From contig NZ_JAMBMT010000001.1 of the NCBI RefSeq assembly GCF_040371085.1, positions 2,356,001 through 2,420,000 on the forward strand: DNA of 64,000 nt, given 5' to 3'. Each line of letters opens with the position of its first letter. Positions within the stretch are counted from its first letter, which is position 1. Under the pieces are notes generated by a model, which was not told the DNA's origin, searched no databases, and saw only the letters and a list, made by a program, of their open reading frames with translations. This document shows positions 18,420-30,227 of the stretch, one piece after another. The DNA is from Psychrobacter sp. AH5 (lineage in GTDB: Bacteria; Pseudomonadota; Gammaproteobacteria; Pseudomonadales; Moraxellaceae). A program made the translations under genes and the position numbers.

Positions 18420-18512
18420 TTTAGTAAACTCATGTAATAACAATTTTATATTCTTTTAAGTGAGTAGTTATTTAAGTTATTATCTTCACTTATCGCCATA
18501 AAAGGATTTAGC

Positions 18513-19907
18513 ATGCGACTAATGACAGCAGTTGATCAGCTTTTCTTACTTCTTGAATCTCGTAAGCAGCCTATGCATGTGGGCGGCTTATTTTTATTTG
18601 AGTTGCCAGAGAGTGAAAAAGGAGCCAGTAGCGATTTTGTTTATCAATTGGCTCAGCAGATGCAAAACTCTGAAGTACCGCCAAGCTTTCCTTTTAACCA
18701 AGTGCTTGAGAACTTAATATTTTGGAAAGAAGATGAGCAGTTCGATGTTGAGCATCATTTTCGTCATGTCGCCCTGCCAAGCCCTGGCCGCGTGCGTGAA
18801 TTATTGATGTATGTCTCAAAAGAGCATAGCAGACTGCTCGACCGCGCTATGCCGTTATGGGAATGTCATATTATCGAAGGCATACTACCAGAGGCAGAGG
18901 GTCGCCCTGAGCGTTTTGCTTTGTATGTCAAGATTCATCACTCCTTAGTCGATGGTATTGCAGCGATGCGCATCGTCCAAAAAACCTTATCACAGTCGCC
19001 TACTGAGCCAGTAACATTGCCTATCTGGTCGATGATTACTCGAAACAGTAGCAAAGCGGATAATTTACTGCCTGCGGCGCGTTCAACTTCGCGAATTCTC
19101 AAAGAGCAGTTCTCTACTATCAAACCGGTGTTTACCGAACTTATCGATAATTTTAAACATAACGGTAAGCCTGATTATGTCGGTACTTTTGATGCGCCAA
19201 GAAGCGTTCTTAATCAGCGTATCTCAGCCTCTCGTCGTATCGCTGCTCAGTCTTATGATATCGAGCGTTTTTATAATGTCGCCAATACCTTTGGAGTCAA
19301 TCAAAACGATGCGGTGCTTGCCGTTTGTGCCGGTGCCATGCGCCGCTATCTAATGGCTATGAATGAGCTGCCCAAAAAGCCTCTAATTGCTTTTGTCCCT
19401 ATGTCGCTACGCGGCGATGCTAGCGCCTCAGGCAATCAAATCTCTTTTTTATTGGCCAATCTAGGGACTCATTTAGAAGATCCGGTAAAACGTATGCAGC
19501 TGATTCATGACAGTATGAATAGTGGTAAGCGCCGCTTTCGCCGGATGAATAAAGCGCAGGTTATCAACTACAGCGCCATTGCTTACGCTTGGGAAGGCCT
19601 CAACGTCTTGACTGGCATTTTTCCCAAAAAACAAGCTTTTAACCTTATTATCTCTAACGTACCAGGCTCAAAACAACCGCTATACTGGAATGGCGCGCCA
19701 CTAAAAGCTCTCTATCCGGCCTCTGTTTTGGTTGATGGTCAAGCGATGAATATTACCATTGCCACTTATCTTGACAAGATTGAGTTTTGTATTACCGCTT
19801 GTAGTAAGCTGTTGCCAAGAGTGCAGGATATGCTAGGACTCATTGAAGAAGAGCTAAGCTCGCTTGAGAGTATTTGTGAAGAGAAGCGTCTTGGCGTTCG
19901 TTACTAA
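18513..19907 (+). CDS. wax ester synthase / diacylglycerol acyltransferase (WS/DGAT)
   Basis: This membrane-associated bifunctional acyltransferase makes wax esters or triacylglycerol from acyl-CoA, for storage lipid. The catalytic motif HHSLVDG (142-148) fits the HHxxxDG consensus, and the C-terminal region has the family block NLIISNVPGSKQPLYWNGA. The 464-residue length equals Acinetobacter AtfA. A strong AAGGA site precedes the ATG. It lies 93 bp after thiG with no strong terminator between them, and ends at the bidirectional terminator shared with suhB. The family call is firm; the preferred alcohol acceptor cannot be read from sequence. Confidence 0.95.
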   Translation: MRLMTAVDQLFLLLESRKQPMHVGGLFLFELPESEKGASSDFVYQLAQQMQNSEVPPSFPFNQVLENLIFWKEDEQFDVEHHFRHVALPSPGRVRELLMYVSKEHSRLLDRAMPLWECHIIEGILPEAEGRPERFALYVKIHHSLVDGIAAMRIVQKTLSQSPTEPVTLPIWSMITRNSSKADNLLPAARSTSRILKEQFSTIKPVFTELIDNFKHNGKPDYVGTFDAPRSVLNQRISASRRIAAQSYDIERFYNVANTFGVNQNDAVLAVCAGAMRRYLMAMNELPKKPLIAFVPMSLRGDASASGNQISFLLANLGTHLEDPVKRMQLIHDSMNSGKRRFRRMNKAQVINYSAIAYAWEGLNVLTGIFPKKQAFNLIISNVPGSKQPLYWNGAPLKALYPASVLVDGQAMNITIATYLDKIEFCITACSKLLPRVQDMLGLIEEELSSLESICEEKRLGVRY

Positions 19908-19961
19908 TTATAGTGCTGAGTAATGCTATTATTTAGCTACAGTACCTTAAACTGCAACTAT

Positions 19962-19998
19962 AAAAAAAGCTGACTTCGTAAGAGAGTCAGCTTTTTTA
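19962..19998. terminator. bidirectional terminator between WS/DGAT and suhB
   Basis: A 13-bp stem (19963-19975 and 19985-19997) including AAGCTGACT/AGTCAGCTT, with A-tract and T-tract on either side. It serves both convergent genes. Confidence 0.92.
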
Positions 19999-20027
19999 TT
20001 ATCTATAGCTTGCTATACAGCTATAAG

Positions 20028-20855
20028 CTAAAGAGCATCAGCCCAACAAGGGACAACCGTTTGCATTAGTGGCTTTAATAGCTTGACGTTACAGGCAAAG
20101 ATAGAGCCTGAGGTCATAGAATTATGAGCGCCAGTATGATCAACAACAGTACCACGAGCTTCAGTAACAATTAGCTCGCCTGCGGCGATATCCCAAGGCT
20201 TGATTGACATCTCAAAATAACCATCAAAACGACCTGCGGCCACGTAGCACAAATCGAGCGCCGCTGAGCCTAAACGGCGAATTTGCCCGCCTGCTTCACT
20301 AACCTTTTGCAAGCTCTCAAAATGCTGCTTGGCATAAGAGATGACCTCGCCGTTACGATTACGCTCTAATGGATGGCCGGTGGTAAATAAGCCACCATCT
20401 AAGGTCTTGCGATCAGTGACCTGCATACGGCGGTTGTTCAGACGCGCGCCTTTACCGCGGCTGGCTGAAAACATCTCATCACGGACCGGATCATAGACCA
20501 CGCCATGCTCAGTGACGCCTTTATACTGCACAGCGATTGAGACACAAAACTGCGGCACACCGTGAACAAAATTCTTGGTACCATCGAGTGGATCTATAAT
20601 CCAGCACCAATCTGCGTCTTCACCGCGGCCTTGCTGCATACCAAACTCTTCGCCTAAATACGAATGATCAGGATAACTGGCTTTTAGTGTCGCGATAGTG
20701 AGCTCTTCACTAAAACGGTCGATACGAGTTACTAAACCATCTAGTCCCTTGGACTCAGTATCTAGCTCAACTTTGTGACGGTTTTGATGCGCGTACAAGA
20801 TCTCTTTACCGACTTTTTCGGCAGCACGCGCTGCGATAACGACCATGGGTTCCAT
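20028..20855 (-). CDS. suhB: inositol monophosphatase family protein SuhB
   Basis: This is a Mg-dependent phosphatase; in E. coli SuhB also joins the rRNA antitermination complex. Family metal sites are present: GEEFG, WIIDPLDGT and the distal WDIAAGELIVTEARG. I use the ATG at 20855 (275 residues), because the longer frame adds a hydrophobic stretch absent from the family and an AGG lies 7 nt before this ATG. It follows dxs by 119 bp on the same strand. The family is certain; whether it acts as phosphatase or antitermination factor cannot be told from sequence. Confidence 0.93.
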   Translation of the reverse strand: MEPMVVIAARAAEKVGKEILYAHQNRHKVELDTESKGLDGLVTRIDRFSEELTIATLKASYPDHSYLGEEFGMQQGRGEDADWCWIIDPLDGTKNFVHGVPQFCVSIAVQYKGVTEHGVVYDPVRDEMFSASRGKGARLNNRRMQVTDRKTLDGGLFTTGHPLERNRNGEVISYAKQHFESLQKVSEAGGQIRRLGSAALDLCYVAAGRFDGYFEMSIKPWDIAAGELIVTEARGTVVDHTGAHNSMTSGSIFACNVKLLKPLMQTVVPCWADAL

Positions 20856-20974
20856 AAATAACCTATTTACTTGATTGATAAAAATAACAATAATGTTAAC
20901 TTGAAAAGAATACTTAGGTAAAAACAAGCTTAGAGCAAAGCCAAATAAACCTGACTAAGCCTGTTAAAACTCTA

Positions 20975-23071
20975 TTAAGACAATAACTGCTGGAGCTGCT
21001 TGACCACTCCTGGCGTATCTAAACCACAATCCGCCCACTGCTCGGCTTGTGAGCCATGAGCAATAAAGCGATCAGTGATACCGATATTACAAATTAAAGG
21101 ACGCTGACGCTTAAAAGCTAGAGAGTCGTTGAGTAGATACTCGTTGACTGCACTGCCAGCGCCGCCCATAATCATGTGCTCTTCTACCGTGGCGATATGA
21201 GTCATTCCTTGCTCTAGTAAAGACTCTAGCAAGTCGCTATCTAAAGGTTTTACCCAGCGCATATTGACCACTTGTACTTGTAGACTCTCAGCGCTTTGAG
21301 TACTGGCAAGCTGAGTAATAATAGTTTCAGCGGCTTGCTGCGCGGTTGCCACCATAGTGCCAAACGCCAAAATCGCCAGTTTAGTTGGCGCATTATCTGC
21401 CCCTAATACTGACTCAACTACCGCTTGACCTACTTTATAAAGCTGAGCTGGGCGCTGAATAGTCGCGCCTGTACCTTTGCCACGCGGATAACGAACGGCA
21501 GTAGCGCCCTTATACTCATAACAAGTATTAAGCAGCTGATAGCACTCGTTTTCATCTTTTGGCGCCGCGATAAGCAGGTTAGGCACGCAGCGCAAAAAAG
21601 CAAAATCAAAGACGCCGGCGTGGGTTGCACCATCTTCACCAACGAGTCCTGCTCTATCAATAGCAAAGGTCACATCAAGATCTTGCAGCGCCACATCATG
21701 AATCAGCTGATCATAGCCGCGCTGCAAAAAAGTCGAGTAGATAGCGACAATAGGCTTCACCCCTTGTGTCGCCATACCGCCGGCTAGAGTCACCGCATGC
21801 TGCTCAGCAATCGCCACATCGAAGAAGCGCTCCGGAAACTGACGCGCAAAATCAATCATCCCCGAGCCCTCTTCCATAGCTGGGGTAATCGCCAGTAACT
21901 TATCATCAGTAGCTGCTTTATCACAGAGGAACTCACCGAACACTTGCGAATACTTCAAAGCCGCAATAGGTTTGACGGCGCTAATTTGCTGATGAGTAGT
22001 TTGCTGACTAACTGCTTCGTCATTTATACTCACTTCAAGGGGCAGCTTACTAATAGCATGGTAGCCGACAGGATCAGCTTCTGCAGGCGCAAAGCCTTTG
22101 CCTTTAGTAGTATAAATATGTACCAATACTGGTCCTGATACTTGCTTAGCTAAAGATAAAACGCGTAGCAGCTCAGGAATATTATGACCATCAAAAGGGC
22201 CAAAATAAGTAAAGCCTATCGCTTTAAATAGATTGTCTTCTATATTGGGAACATCGCGATGCTCTTTGTGACGCTTACGGCGATCAAAGTCCTGCACATG
22301 CGGACGATGACAAAGAATAGGTTCGCCTGTGTCTGAGATATCGACTTGATGGCCTGACTCCCATAACATCGCTAAATGACGCGAGAAGCCGCCAATAGAA
22401 CAAGATATCGACATATCATTGTCGTTCAAGATAACTAGTAAATCCGCATCTTGTTGCACCGCATCATTCATCGCCTCAAATGCCATGCCACCTGTCATCG
22501 CCCCATCGCCAATGATACAGGCCACGGTCTGCTCAAGGCCTTGATAACGAAGCGCTAAGCTCATGCCTAAGCCGGCTGAGATAGAAGTGGAAGAATGACC
22601 AACGCCAAAGGTGTCATAGACTGACTCTACCCGCTCTGGAAAAGCAGTTAAACCACCTTTTGAGCGGATACTGTGCAGCTGCTCACGGCGACCCGTCAAC
22701 ACTTTGTGCGCGTAGGCTTGATGGCCGACATCCCAGACGATCTGGTCGCTTGGCGCATCTAGTAGATAATGCAGCACGATAGTCAGCTCAACCACGCCTA
22801 AGTTGGCACCAAAGTGACCACCGCTTTGTCCAGCTGAATACAAAAGAAACAGTCGCAGCTCATCAGCTAAAGTCATCAGCTGCTCGGTACTGTACTGTTT
22901 TATATCTGCTGGAGTATCGATAGAATCGAGCAAAGGGGTAATAGGACGGACACGCGGAATCTCATTATACGTTTGCTGCAAGGCCGAAAGCGGCTTAGCA
23001 GTATGAGAAGCTGTTGACGTAGAGCAATCAGCTGATAAATGAGACTGTGAGGAATGAGAAGATTGCTGCAT
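20975..23071 (-). CDS. dxs: 1-deoxy-D-xylulose-5-phosphate synthase
   Basis: Dxs joins pyruvate and glyceraldehyde 3-phosphate to DXP, the entry point for isoprenoids and precursor of thiamin thiazole and pyridoxal. The thiamin diphosphate motif [13 protein letters not shown]...LND is present, as are [28 protein letters not shown] and the transketolase central domain with [11 protein letters not shown] use the ATG at 23071, giving 698 residues; the longer frame adds 28 residues not expected in the family. The N-terminus is Ser/His/Thr-rich for about 40 residues before the conserved part, so the true start is uncertain. Confidence 0.96.
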   Translation of the reverse strand: MQQSSHSSQSHLSADCSTSTASHTAKPLSALQQTYNEIPRVRPITPLLDSIDTPADIKQYSTEQLMTLADELRLFLLYSAGQSGGHFGANLGVVELTIVLHYLLDAPSDQIVWDVGHQAYAHKVLTGRREQLHSIRSKGGLTAFPERVESVYDTFGVGHSSTSISAGLGMSLALRYQGLEQTVACIIGDGAMTGGMAFEAMNDAVQQDADLLVILNDNDMSISCSIGGFSRHLAMLWESGHQVDISDTGEPILCHRPHVQDFDRRKRHKEHRDVPNIEDNLFKAIGFTYFGPFDGHNIPELLRVLSLAKQVSGPVLVHIYTTKGKGFAPAEADPVGYHAISKLPLEVSINDEAVSQQTTHQQISAVKPIAALKYSQVFGEFLCDKAATDDKLLAITPAMEEGSGMIDFARQFPERFFDVAIAEQHAVTLAGGMATQGVKPIVAIYSTFLQRGYDQLIHDVALQDLDVTFAIDRAGLVGEDGATHAGVFDFAFLRCVPNLLIAAPKDENECYQLLNTCYEYKGATAVRYPRGKGTGATIQRPAQLYKVGQAVVESVLGADNAPTKLAILAFGTMVATAQQAAETIITQLASTQSAESLQVQVVNMRWVKPLDSDLLESLLEQGMTHIATVEEHMIMGGAGSAVNEYLLNDSLAFKRQRPLICNIGITDRFIAHGSQAEQWADCGLDTPGVVKQLQQLLS

Positions 23072-23723
23072 AAACCGTACTATACCTACCAATCTGCTGA
23101 CAAGGCGTGGCCTTACCATATCGTTATATGCCGAGGTTATAATAACTATCGACAAGAATAAAATACAAATGAGCGATAGCGACGCAAAATAGGCGGCTAT
23201 CGATTATTGACTTGATATGCTCACTACTATGTCGCTATTGATTGCTAGCATACCTCATTATCAAGAGTTTATAGCAGCCAATATTGACGATATAGTAGTC
23301 CGAGGGCAAAGACTTGTCACTGTATCTAATAAAATAGTATGGCATAATAGCATTTTTTTTTATCTATCGCTTTAATCATCGTCAGTCGTCTGTGAACTTT
23401 GTGTGTTTTTTAGCTAATCCTAAGCTGCCCTCGTATTTTGAATGGACCTAGTATGTTAGATAGACCTAGTATTTTAAATAATAGTAACTATATAGTTATA
23501 GTGAAGCGGCGGTATTTTTAGAGCGACTGTTATAGGCGGCTTTTGATCCACTGTGTCTAGTTTGCTATCTATAGAAAATTATAGGTTATGAAAGCATAGG
23601 CAAATAGACAGTTACAGACAACCGTCACATAGCGTTAATTATTAATAATAACTCACTGTCAATCAAGTGTCTTTAGACTTAACAATTGCTACTTTCACTA
23701 TGATCGGCTTATGCAGGACCTCC
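23072..23723. other. intergenic region between dxs and ribA
   Basis: About 650 bp between divergent genes. I found a short tandem repeat (23445-23480) and no riboswitch; the FMN element that often precedes riboflavin genes is absent. No convincing promoter pair was seen. Confidence 0.5.
23445..23480. repeat. 18-bp imperfect tandem duplication
   Basis: GACCTAGTAT-type units at 23445-23462 and 23463-23480 agree at 16 of 18 positions. Confidence 0.75.
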
Positions 23724-24362
23724 ATGTCATATCAATTTATTACTAGTGCTACCCTACCTACTCGTCATGGCGACTTTGATATTCATGTCTTTGAAGATCC
23801 AGATGGTCAAGAGCATGTGATGCTGAGCACAGGCTTGCCTGTAGAGGAGCCCAGCCAATCTACCGATCAGCCTATTCCTTTGGTTCGTATTCACTCAGAG
23901 TGCTTGACGGGCGATGCTTTTGGTTCTATTAAATGCGACTGTGGGCCTCAGCTCAATACAGCGATGCAGGCCATCCAAGAGCACGGCTGCGGGGCGATAT
24001 TGTACCTGCGTCAAGAAGGACGCGGTATCGGCCTGACGAACAAGATTCGGGCTTACGCGCTACAAGATCAGGGGCATGATACCTTAGATGCCAACTTAAT
24101 GTTAGGCTTGCCAGCTGACGCGCGCATTTATGATATGTGCGGGCCGATGCTAGCGCACGTTGGCGTCGATGCGGTCAATCTCATTACCAACAATCCTGAC
24201 AAAGTGGCTTATTTGAGCGAAAATGGTATCAAGGTCATTGAGCGTATTCCGCTAGTGGTCGGTATCACTGATGATAATGCTGACTATTTGGCTACCAAGC
24301 GCGATCGTATGGGACATTTATTTGATAAAGATTTTAATACCGCTGTTCATCTAAACAAATAG
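23724..24362 (+). CDS. ribA: GTP cyclohydrolase II
   Basis: RibA opens GTP to 2,5-diamino-6-ribosylamino-pyrimidinone phosphate, the first step of riboflavin synthesis. The zinc ligands are in [15 protein letters not shown], followed by the catalytic [10 protein letters not shown] and the C-terminal TNNPDKV segment. I use the ATG at 23724 (212 residues), because AGGA lies just upstream and the family begins here; the longer frame adds 19 unrelated residues. It is followed by an IS5-type insertion that separates it from hemF. Confidence 0.96.
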   Translation: MSYQFITSATLPTRHGDFDIHVFEDPDGQEHVMLSTGLPVEEPSQSTDQPIPLVRIHSECLTGDAFGSIKCDCGPQLNTAMQAIQEHGCGAILYLRQEGRGIGLTNKIRAYALQDQGHDTLDANLMLGLPADARIYDMCGPMLAHVGVDAVNLITNNPDKVAYLSENGIKVIERIPLVVGITDDNADYLATKRDRMGHLFDKDFNTAVHLNK

Positions 24363-24391
24363 CACTTTTTAAAAAAGATTTTATAAGCTAG

Positions 24392-26265
<1,874 letters not shown>

Positions 26266-26573
26266 CTCATCACGCTACAATAAGCGCCTCTATAGTAAAC
26301 AACTGTTTTATTTATATAAATTGCCAAAAACTCTAGGTCAGCTTTTATAGCTGACCTTTATCTATTAGGTATAGTCCGTTTTTGCGTCTAAAGACTCGTT
26401 ACATAAATACTCTACACATCAGGCGGCTGTAGGCCTTATATTCAAAGCAATGTTACTTCAAAAAACAAAAGTAAGCTCACCTGCTTCTTTAGGGCTTTAA
26501 CTGGTAGTTAATTTTTGCTAGACCTTTAAACTAGCCGTTTTTTATATTTAGCCATTTATAAGGAAATTTCATT
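26266..26573. other. intergenic region between hemF and the cytochrome c' gene
   Basis: 308 bp holding the hemF terminator near its left end and the AAGGAAA ribosome site of the cytochrome at its right end. I see nothing else that I can support. Confidence 0.5.
26335..26361 (+). terminator. intrinsic terminator of hemF
   Basis: A perfect 9-bp stem AGGTCAGCT/AGCTGACCT (26335-26343 and 26349-26357) with a 5-nt loop, followed by a short T-rich tail. Confidence 0.75.
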
Positions 26574-27044
26574 ATGATAAAAGTTAATAACTCTAACTCA
26601 TCAAAATCTATAGTAGCTATGTCTATGTTTGCTGCTGCGTTAGCTCTAAGTGCTTGTAGTAGCCCTCTTGATCCTGATGTCAAAGCTCGTCAAGACATTA
26701 TGAAAAGCTACGGTGATGCTATGGGCATCATGGGCGATATGGTAAAAGCGCCTGATACTTTTGATGCTGCTGTTTTACAAGATCAAACCTCATACTTAGC
26801 TGAGGCTTCACAAGAGCCTTGGATACATTTTGAAAACCAAGAGGCGATTGGTAATTCAACCGAAGCGGTTTGGACTGATAATCCAAGCTTTGTCGCCGAA
26901 TCTGAAAAGTTCCAACAAGTGACCGCTGAATTAAATAACGTGGCACAGACCGCGACCAGCGTTGATGACTTTGCTCCCGCCTTTAAAGAGGTTGGCGCTA
27001 GCTGCAAATCTTGTCACACTGACTTTAAAGTAAAAACCGATTAA
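26574..27044 (+). CDS. cytochrome c' family lipoprotein
   Basis: This 156-residue protein has a lipobox (LALSACSS) and a C-terminal CKSCH haem site, the position typical of class II cytochromes c (cytochrome c'). The N-terminal VKARQDIMKSYGDAMGIMGDMVK resembles the first helix of the four-helix bundle, where the distal ligand sits. These proteins bind NO or carry electrons in the periplasm; here it should be lipid-anchored. A strong AAGGAAA site precedes the ATG, and a good terminator follows. Confidence 0.88.
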   Translation: MIKVNNSNSSKSIVAMSMFAAALALSACSSPLDPDVKARQDIMKSYGDAMGIMGDMVKAPDTFDAAVLQDQTSYLAEASQEPWIHFENQEAIGNSTEAVWTDNPSFVAESEKFQQVTAELNNVAQTATSVDDFAPAFKEVGASCKSCHTDFKVKTD

Positions 27045-27082
27045 CCCTATAACGATAAGTGAACCTCAATAGGTTTAAGAAC

Positions 27083-27116
27083 AAAACCGCTATATCAGCC
27101 GATATGGCGGTTTTTT
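27083..27116. terminator. terminator between convergent genes
   Basis: A stem of about 13 bp with AAAACCGC(T/C)ATAT arms (27083-27095 and 27102-27114) ends in six T. It serves the cytochrome gene and may also act for the convergent membrane protein gene. Confidence 0.88.
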
Positions 27117-27135
27117 ATGCGTAGCAAACCGCCCA

Positions 27136-28335
27136 TTAAGTCTCATCAGCGGCAAACAGTACATTGCGTACGACTGTGCGCGAATCCGCCGACCCGCCAA
27201 GCGAGCCTGATAGCACTCCTACCGAAGCTAAAAAAACCACTAGCCGCATATGAGCGCCAAAATTTGCGCCGTCCTTATCGGAGGTCCAAGTACTCATTAG
27301 CGGGTCAGGAAACACGAAGACCACCACCCCATACATCAGCAGGCCAAACATAAAAAACAGACAAATCAGCGTCAGTATCAGCGCCAAATAAGTAGCAGCA
27401 GCAGTCACTACTGAGCTCTCTGAGGTCTGCCCTCGCCGCGTCGAGATCAGGCGAAAAGAAAAAGCCCGATAAAGCACAAAGCTTGCCGCCAAAAAACTGG
27501 CTACCATAAAGACAGCGAGCTGTATACAAGACACCGAAGCGGCAAAATCCCAGGTCTCACCGCCAAAGATAAGCACAATAATCACCGACAGCGCGGCTGC
27601 GATCATAGTGGGTAGCTTGGTGGTGATACGTAATGGGTTAGCGCGGATAGCTCCGCGCAGAATACGTGGAAGGTTAGCTAAGATATGACGGATAATAAAG
27701 GCCAGCTTACCGCCCTTGTCGCTACTTTGGGAATAACGGTCATTGGCCTCGCGCGGCAAATTTTCGATCATTTGCTGATGCTGAGCTTCGCTAAAGTGCT
27801 GCATGCGATCCAGATCATCTGCCGCCTGCACGCGAGCCAAATAATTACTGGCATCCTTACTATAATCTAGATTGAGTAGGCGTCCAAAACAGTGCAACAT
27901 CATGGTCGCTAGCCGCTCGATACACAGCTGCTGCTGCGGAGCATTGTCCTCACTACTAGCGATCAGACGACGGGTGGAGATGACTGCTACGTTGGTGAGC
28001 TGAGATGGCAGCGCAAGCAGGTATGACATCGATGATGCAGCAATCTCCACATCGGTAATAATTAGCATAAACGCAAGCTTGCGCTCGGTTTTCTCATTGA
28101 TACCAATCTGCACAAAATCAAGCGCGCGGTAGCCATTCTCATCAGCAGTGAGACCAGGCCCTGCAAAAGAAAACGACGCGACTTCTATCTTCAATTTATT
28201 TTGGACAACTTGATTGAATGTGACCATCGCTTTTTCAGTCAAGGTATCTAAGGCCTGTACATCAGCCTCATCTGCTCTCTCAGCGACGCTAAGTTTCATA
28301 ACACCAAGGGCGATGGTTCTGTTACTCATAAACAT
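27136..28335 (-). CDS. membrane protein with a decayed archaemetzincin-like domain
   Basis: This 399-residue protein has a soluble N-terminal half and four predicted membrane segments (about 241-258, 269-289, 313-342, 364-381). Residues 88-160 recall archaemetzincin (M54) proteases: MLIITDVEI (90-98) matches the family ITDVDL strand, VAVISTRRL (116-124) matches VAVVSxxRL, and LHCFGRLLNLDYS (147-159) sits where HExxHxxGLxH is expected. Only the first His and the GxLLxL-like frame remain, so zinc catalysis is unlikely. This match is by eye and needs a profile search. It lies 89 bp after mscS on the same strand and may share its transcript. Function unknown. Confidence 0.7.
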   Translation of the reverse strand: MFMSNRTIALGVMKLSVAERADEADVQALDTLTEKAMVTFNQVVQNKLKIEVASFSFAGPGLTADENGYRALDFVQIGINEKTERKLAFMLIITDVEIAASSMSYLLALPSQLTNVAVISTRRLIASSEDNAPQQQLCIERLATMMLHCFGRLLNLDYSKDASNYLARVQAADDLDRMQHFSEAQHQQMIENLPREANDRYSQSSDKGGKLAFIIRHILANLPRILRGAIRANPLRITTKLPTMIAAALSVIIVLIFGGETWDFAASVSCIQLAVFMVASFLAASFVLYRAFSFRLISTRRGQTSESSVVTAAATYLALILTLICLFFMFGLLMYGVVVFVFPDPLMSTWTSDKDGANFGAHMRLVVFLASVGVLSGSLGGSADSRTVVRNVLFAADET

Positions 28336-28424
28336 AGTCTCTGGCAGTGCACAATCAAATGATCAAATATGCTTTAGGCAAGATAGAAGATGGCAAGAGA
28401 CACAGCCATTGGCCAGTCGTTCTG

Positions 28425-29471
28425 CTATTCTATTGAGGCTTGGTTGATTGCTATCGGATCTTTATTTTCACGGTCATGACCAGAGCTAGCTTTGTCACTC
28501 AGCTGCCTTTGGTTATTGAGCTGTTTTACTGTCTGCTTTACGGAGGGATCACTTAGATCTAGAGTACGCACTGGGAATGGCATGTCGATACCCGCTTTGT
28601 CTAGAGCCGTCTTAATCTCGATAAGCACTTGATCGATAGAGCTGACTTTATTCGCTTGATTACCATCATCAATGAACCAGCGCACCACCAAATCGATGGT
28701 AGAATCTCCCAAATTGACAGCGATAATAGTTGGGCTAGCATTTTTTGAGACGCTATCACAGCGCTCTAAAGCTTGCATAATAACGGCTTTAGCCTCAGCA
28801 ATATCATCGGCATAACCGATGCCTACCGCTAATTGTAAACGGCGCTGCTTATAAGCGGTATTCACCGTCAAAGCTGAGGTATACAAATCAGAGTTTGGAA
28901 TGACCACTTGGCGGCCATCATAAGTCCTGATGGTGGTGGCGCGAATTTTAATATCTTCAACGGTGCCTTCATAGTCGCCTGAGACAATCTGATCGCCAAT
29001 ACGAAACGGCTCTGATAGTAATAATAAAATACCGGATAATAAGTTTTGGAAAATATCTTTAAAGGCAAAACCAATCGCCACCGAACCGATACCGAGTGCG
29101 CCTATCAGCTTAGCTGGGGTAAAGCCTGGAATGGCTATCACCATCGCTATCATAAAGCCGATAAAGAATATCAATGCTCCGCCTACGCGCTGAAAGACTT
29201 TGACTAGATTTTGATGGCGACTACGGCTACCTAATATCTTATGCACTACTTTTTTAAACAGTATAGATAATAACCAAAAGAGGATCATCACCACTATTGC
29301 CGCGACAAAGTAAGGAATACGCTCGACAAAGCCTGCTACTAGATCGTTAGCGGTATCGGCAATCATCTGATAAGTCATAGCATCGCTAGGGACAACATCA
29401 GTAGCGGTATCAGTGACATTATCGCTTATATTATTAGCAGAGGTTTCAGTAACTGTTACCGTACTAGACAT
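28425..29471 (-). CDS. mscS: small-conductance mechanosensitive channel, MscS family
   Basis: This 348-residue protein opens under membrane tension to release solutes. After an N-terminal segment come membrane helices at about 50-72 and 95-117. The pore-lining TM3 follows with LIGALGIGSVAIGFAFKDIFQNLLSGILLL, the MscS signature, then the beta domain with EGTVEDIKIRATTIRTYDGRQVVIPNS. The C-terminal 40 residues are Ser/Lys/Asp-rich and go beyond the E. coli core (286 residues). The next gene on the strand is the pseudo-metzincin membrane protein, 89 bp away. Confidence 0.94.
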   Translation of the reverse strand: MSSTVTVTETSANNISDNVTDTATDVVPSDAMTYQMIADTANDLVAGFVERIPYFVAAIVVMILFWLLSILFKKVVHKILGSRSRHQNLVKVFQRVGGALIFFIGFMIAMVIAIPGFTPAKLIGALGIGSVAIGFAFKDIFQNLLSGILLLLSEPFRIGDQIVSGDYEGTVEDIKIRATTIRTYDGRQVVIPNSDLYTSALTVNTAYKQRRLQLAVGIGYADDIAEAKAVIMQALERCDSVSKNASPTIIAVNLGDSTIDLVVRWFIDDGNQANKVSSIDQVLIEIKTALDKAGIDMPFPVRTLDLSDPSVKQTVKQLNNQRQLSDKASSGHDRENKDPIAINQASIE

Positions 29472-29590
29472 GAAATGAGTAATCCTTTAGTTGTTATTTT
29501 AGTTATTATCAGTGCTTTATTTTATTGATGAAATCTTGATAAATCGAGGCAATTCACCGATCTTAACCGTGGTAAATGAATGCAAATAGG

Positions 29591-30142
29591 CTAGCCCATC
29601 AAATCCGCTTGTACAATCTCAATCCAGTAGCCATCAACATCTTTGATAAAAGCGATGTCTTTCATAGCGCCCTCTTCGGGACGCTTTTTAAAAGTGACGT
29701 CATTTTTATCAAACCAAGCGATAGCCGACTCTAGGTCAGGAACCGTAAAGCAAATATGACCAAAGCCTTGTGGCTGCTCGTTACCATCATGATAGCTAAA
29801 GTCGTCTTGCTCCTCAGTACCGTAGTTATGCGTTAGCTCCAAGATACCGCGTTGACGAAAGGTATAAATCGCTAGATCCTCGCCTGCTGGGAGATTGTCG
29901 CACTCTTCATCCGTCAGCTTAGCTAAAAAGTACAAGTCAAATTCCATCTCAGGGAACTTTTTTACCGCCAATAAAGTCATGCCTAAGACGCCGGTATAAA
30001 AGGCTAGCGACTTTATAGGATCCTTCACTCTTAGCATGGTATGGTTAAAAGTAAAGCCGCTAGTTTGTGTAGCAATAGGTTGCACGCCAGCTGTTTTTAT
30101 ACTGTTATCAGGCTGCGATTTACTTGACATAGCATTTGACAT
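29591..30142 (-). CDS. gloA: lactoylglutathione lyase (glyoxalase I)
   Basis: GloA isomerises the methylglyoxal-glutathione hemithioacetal to S-lactoylglutathione. The two paired beta-alpha-beta-beta-beta modules are visible: FNHTMLRVKDPIKSLAFYTGVLGM (about 28-51) and FGHICFTVPDLESAIAWFDKN (about 126-146). Probable metal ligands are His34, a Glu in ELTHNYG, His in FGHICF, and Glu in YWIEIVQ. The 183-residue length and the LDLYFLA-type insert fit the longer, eukaryote-like glyoxalase I class rather than the 135-residue E. coli form. That class is often zinc-dependent. Confidence 0.93.
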   Translation of the reverse strand: MSNAMSSKSQPDNSIKTAGVQPIATQTSGFTFNHTMLRVKDPIKSLAFYTGVLGMTLLAVKKFPEMEFDLYFLAKLTDEECDNLPAGEDLAIYTFRQRGILELTHNYGTEEQDDFSYHDGNEQPQGFGHICFTVPDLESAIAWFDKNDVTFKKRPEEGAMKDIAFIKDVDGYWIEIVQADLMG

Positions 30143-30227
30143 AATAAGCCTTATCTTTGATGTTTTTATTACCCTAGCACGATAGAAAATATGAATTCAA
30201 TACTAGTTTTATATAACAGCTATGCCA

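Noticed and set aside
23500..23723. FMN riboswitch ahead of ribA
   Set aside because: The conserved GGGCAGGGTGAAATTC-like core is missing.
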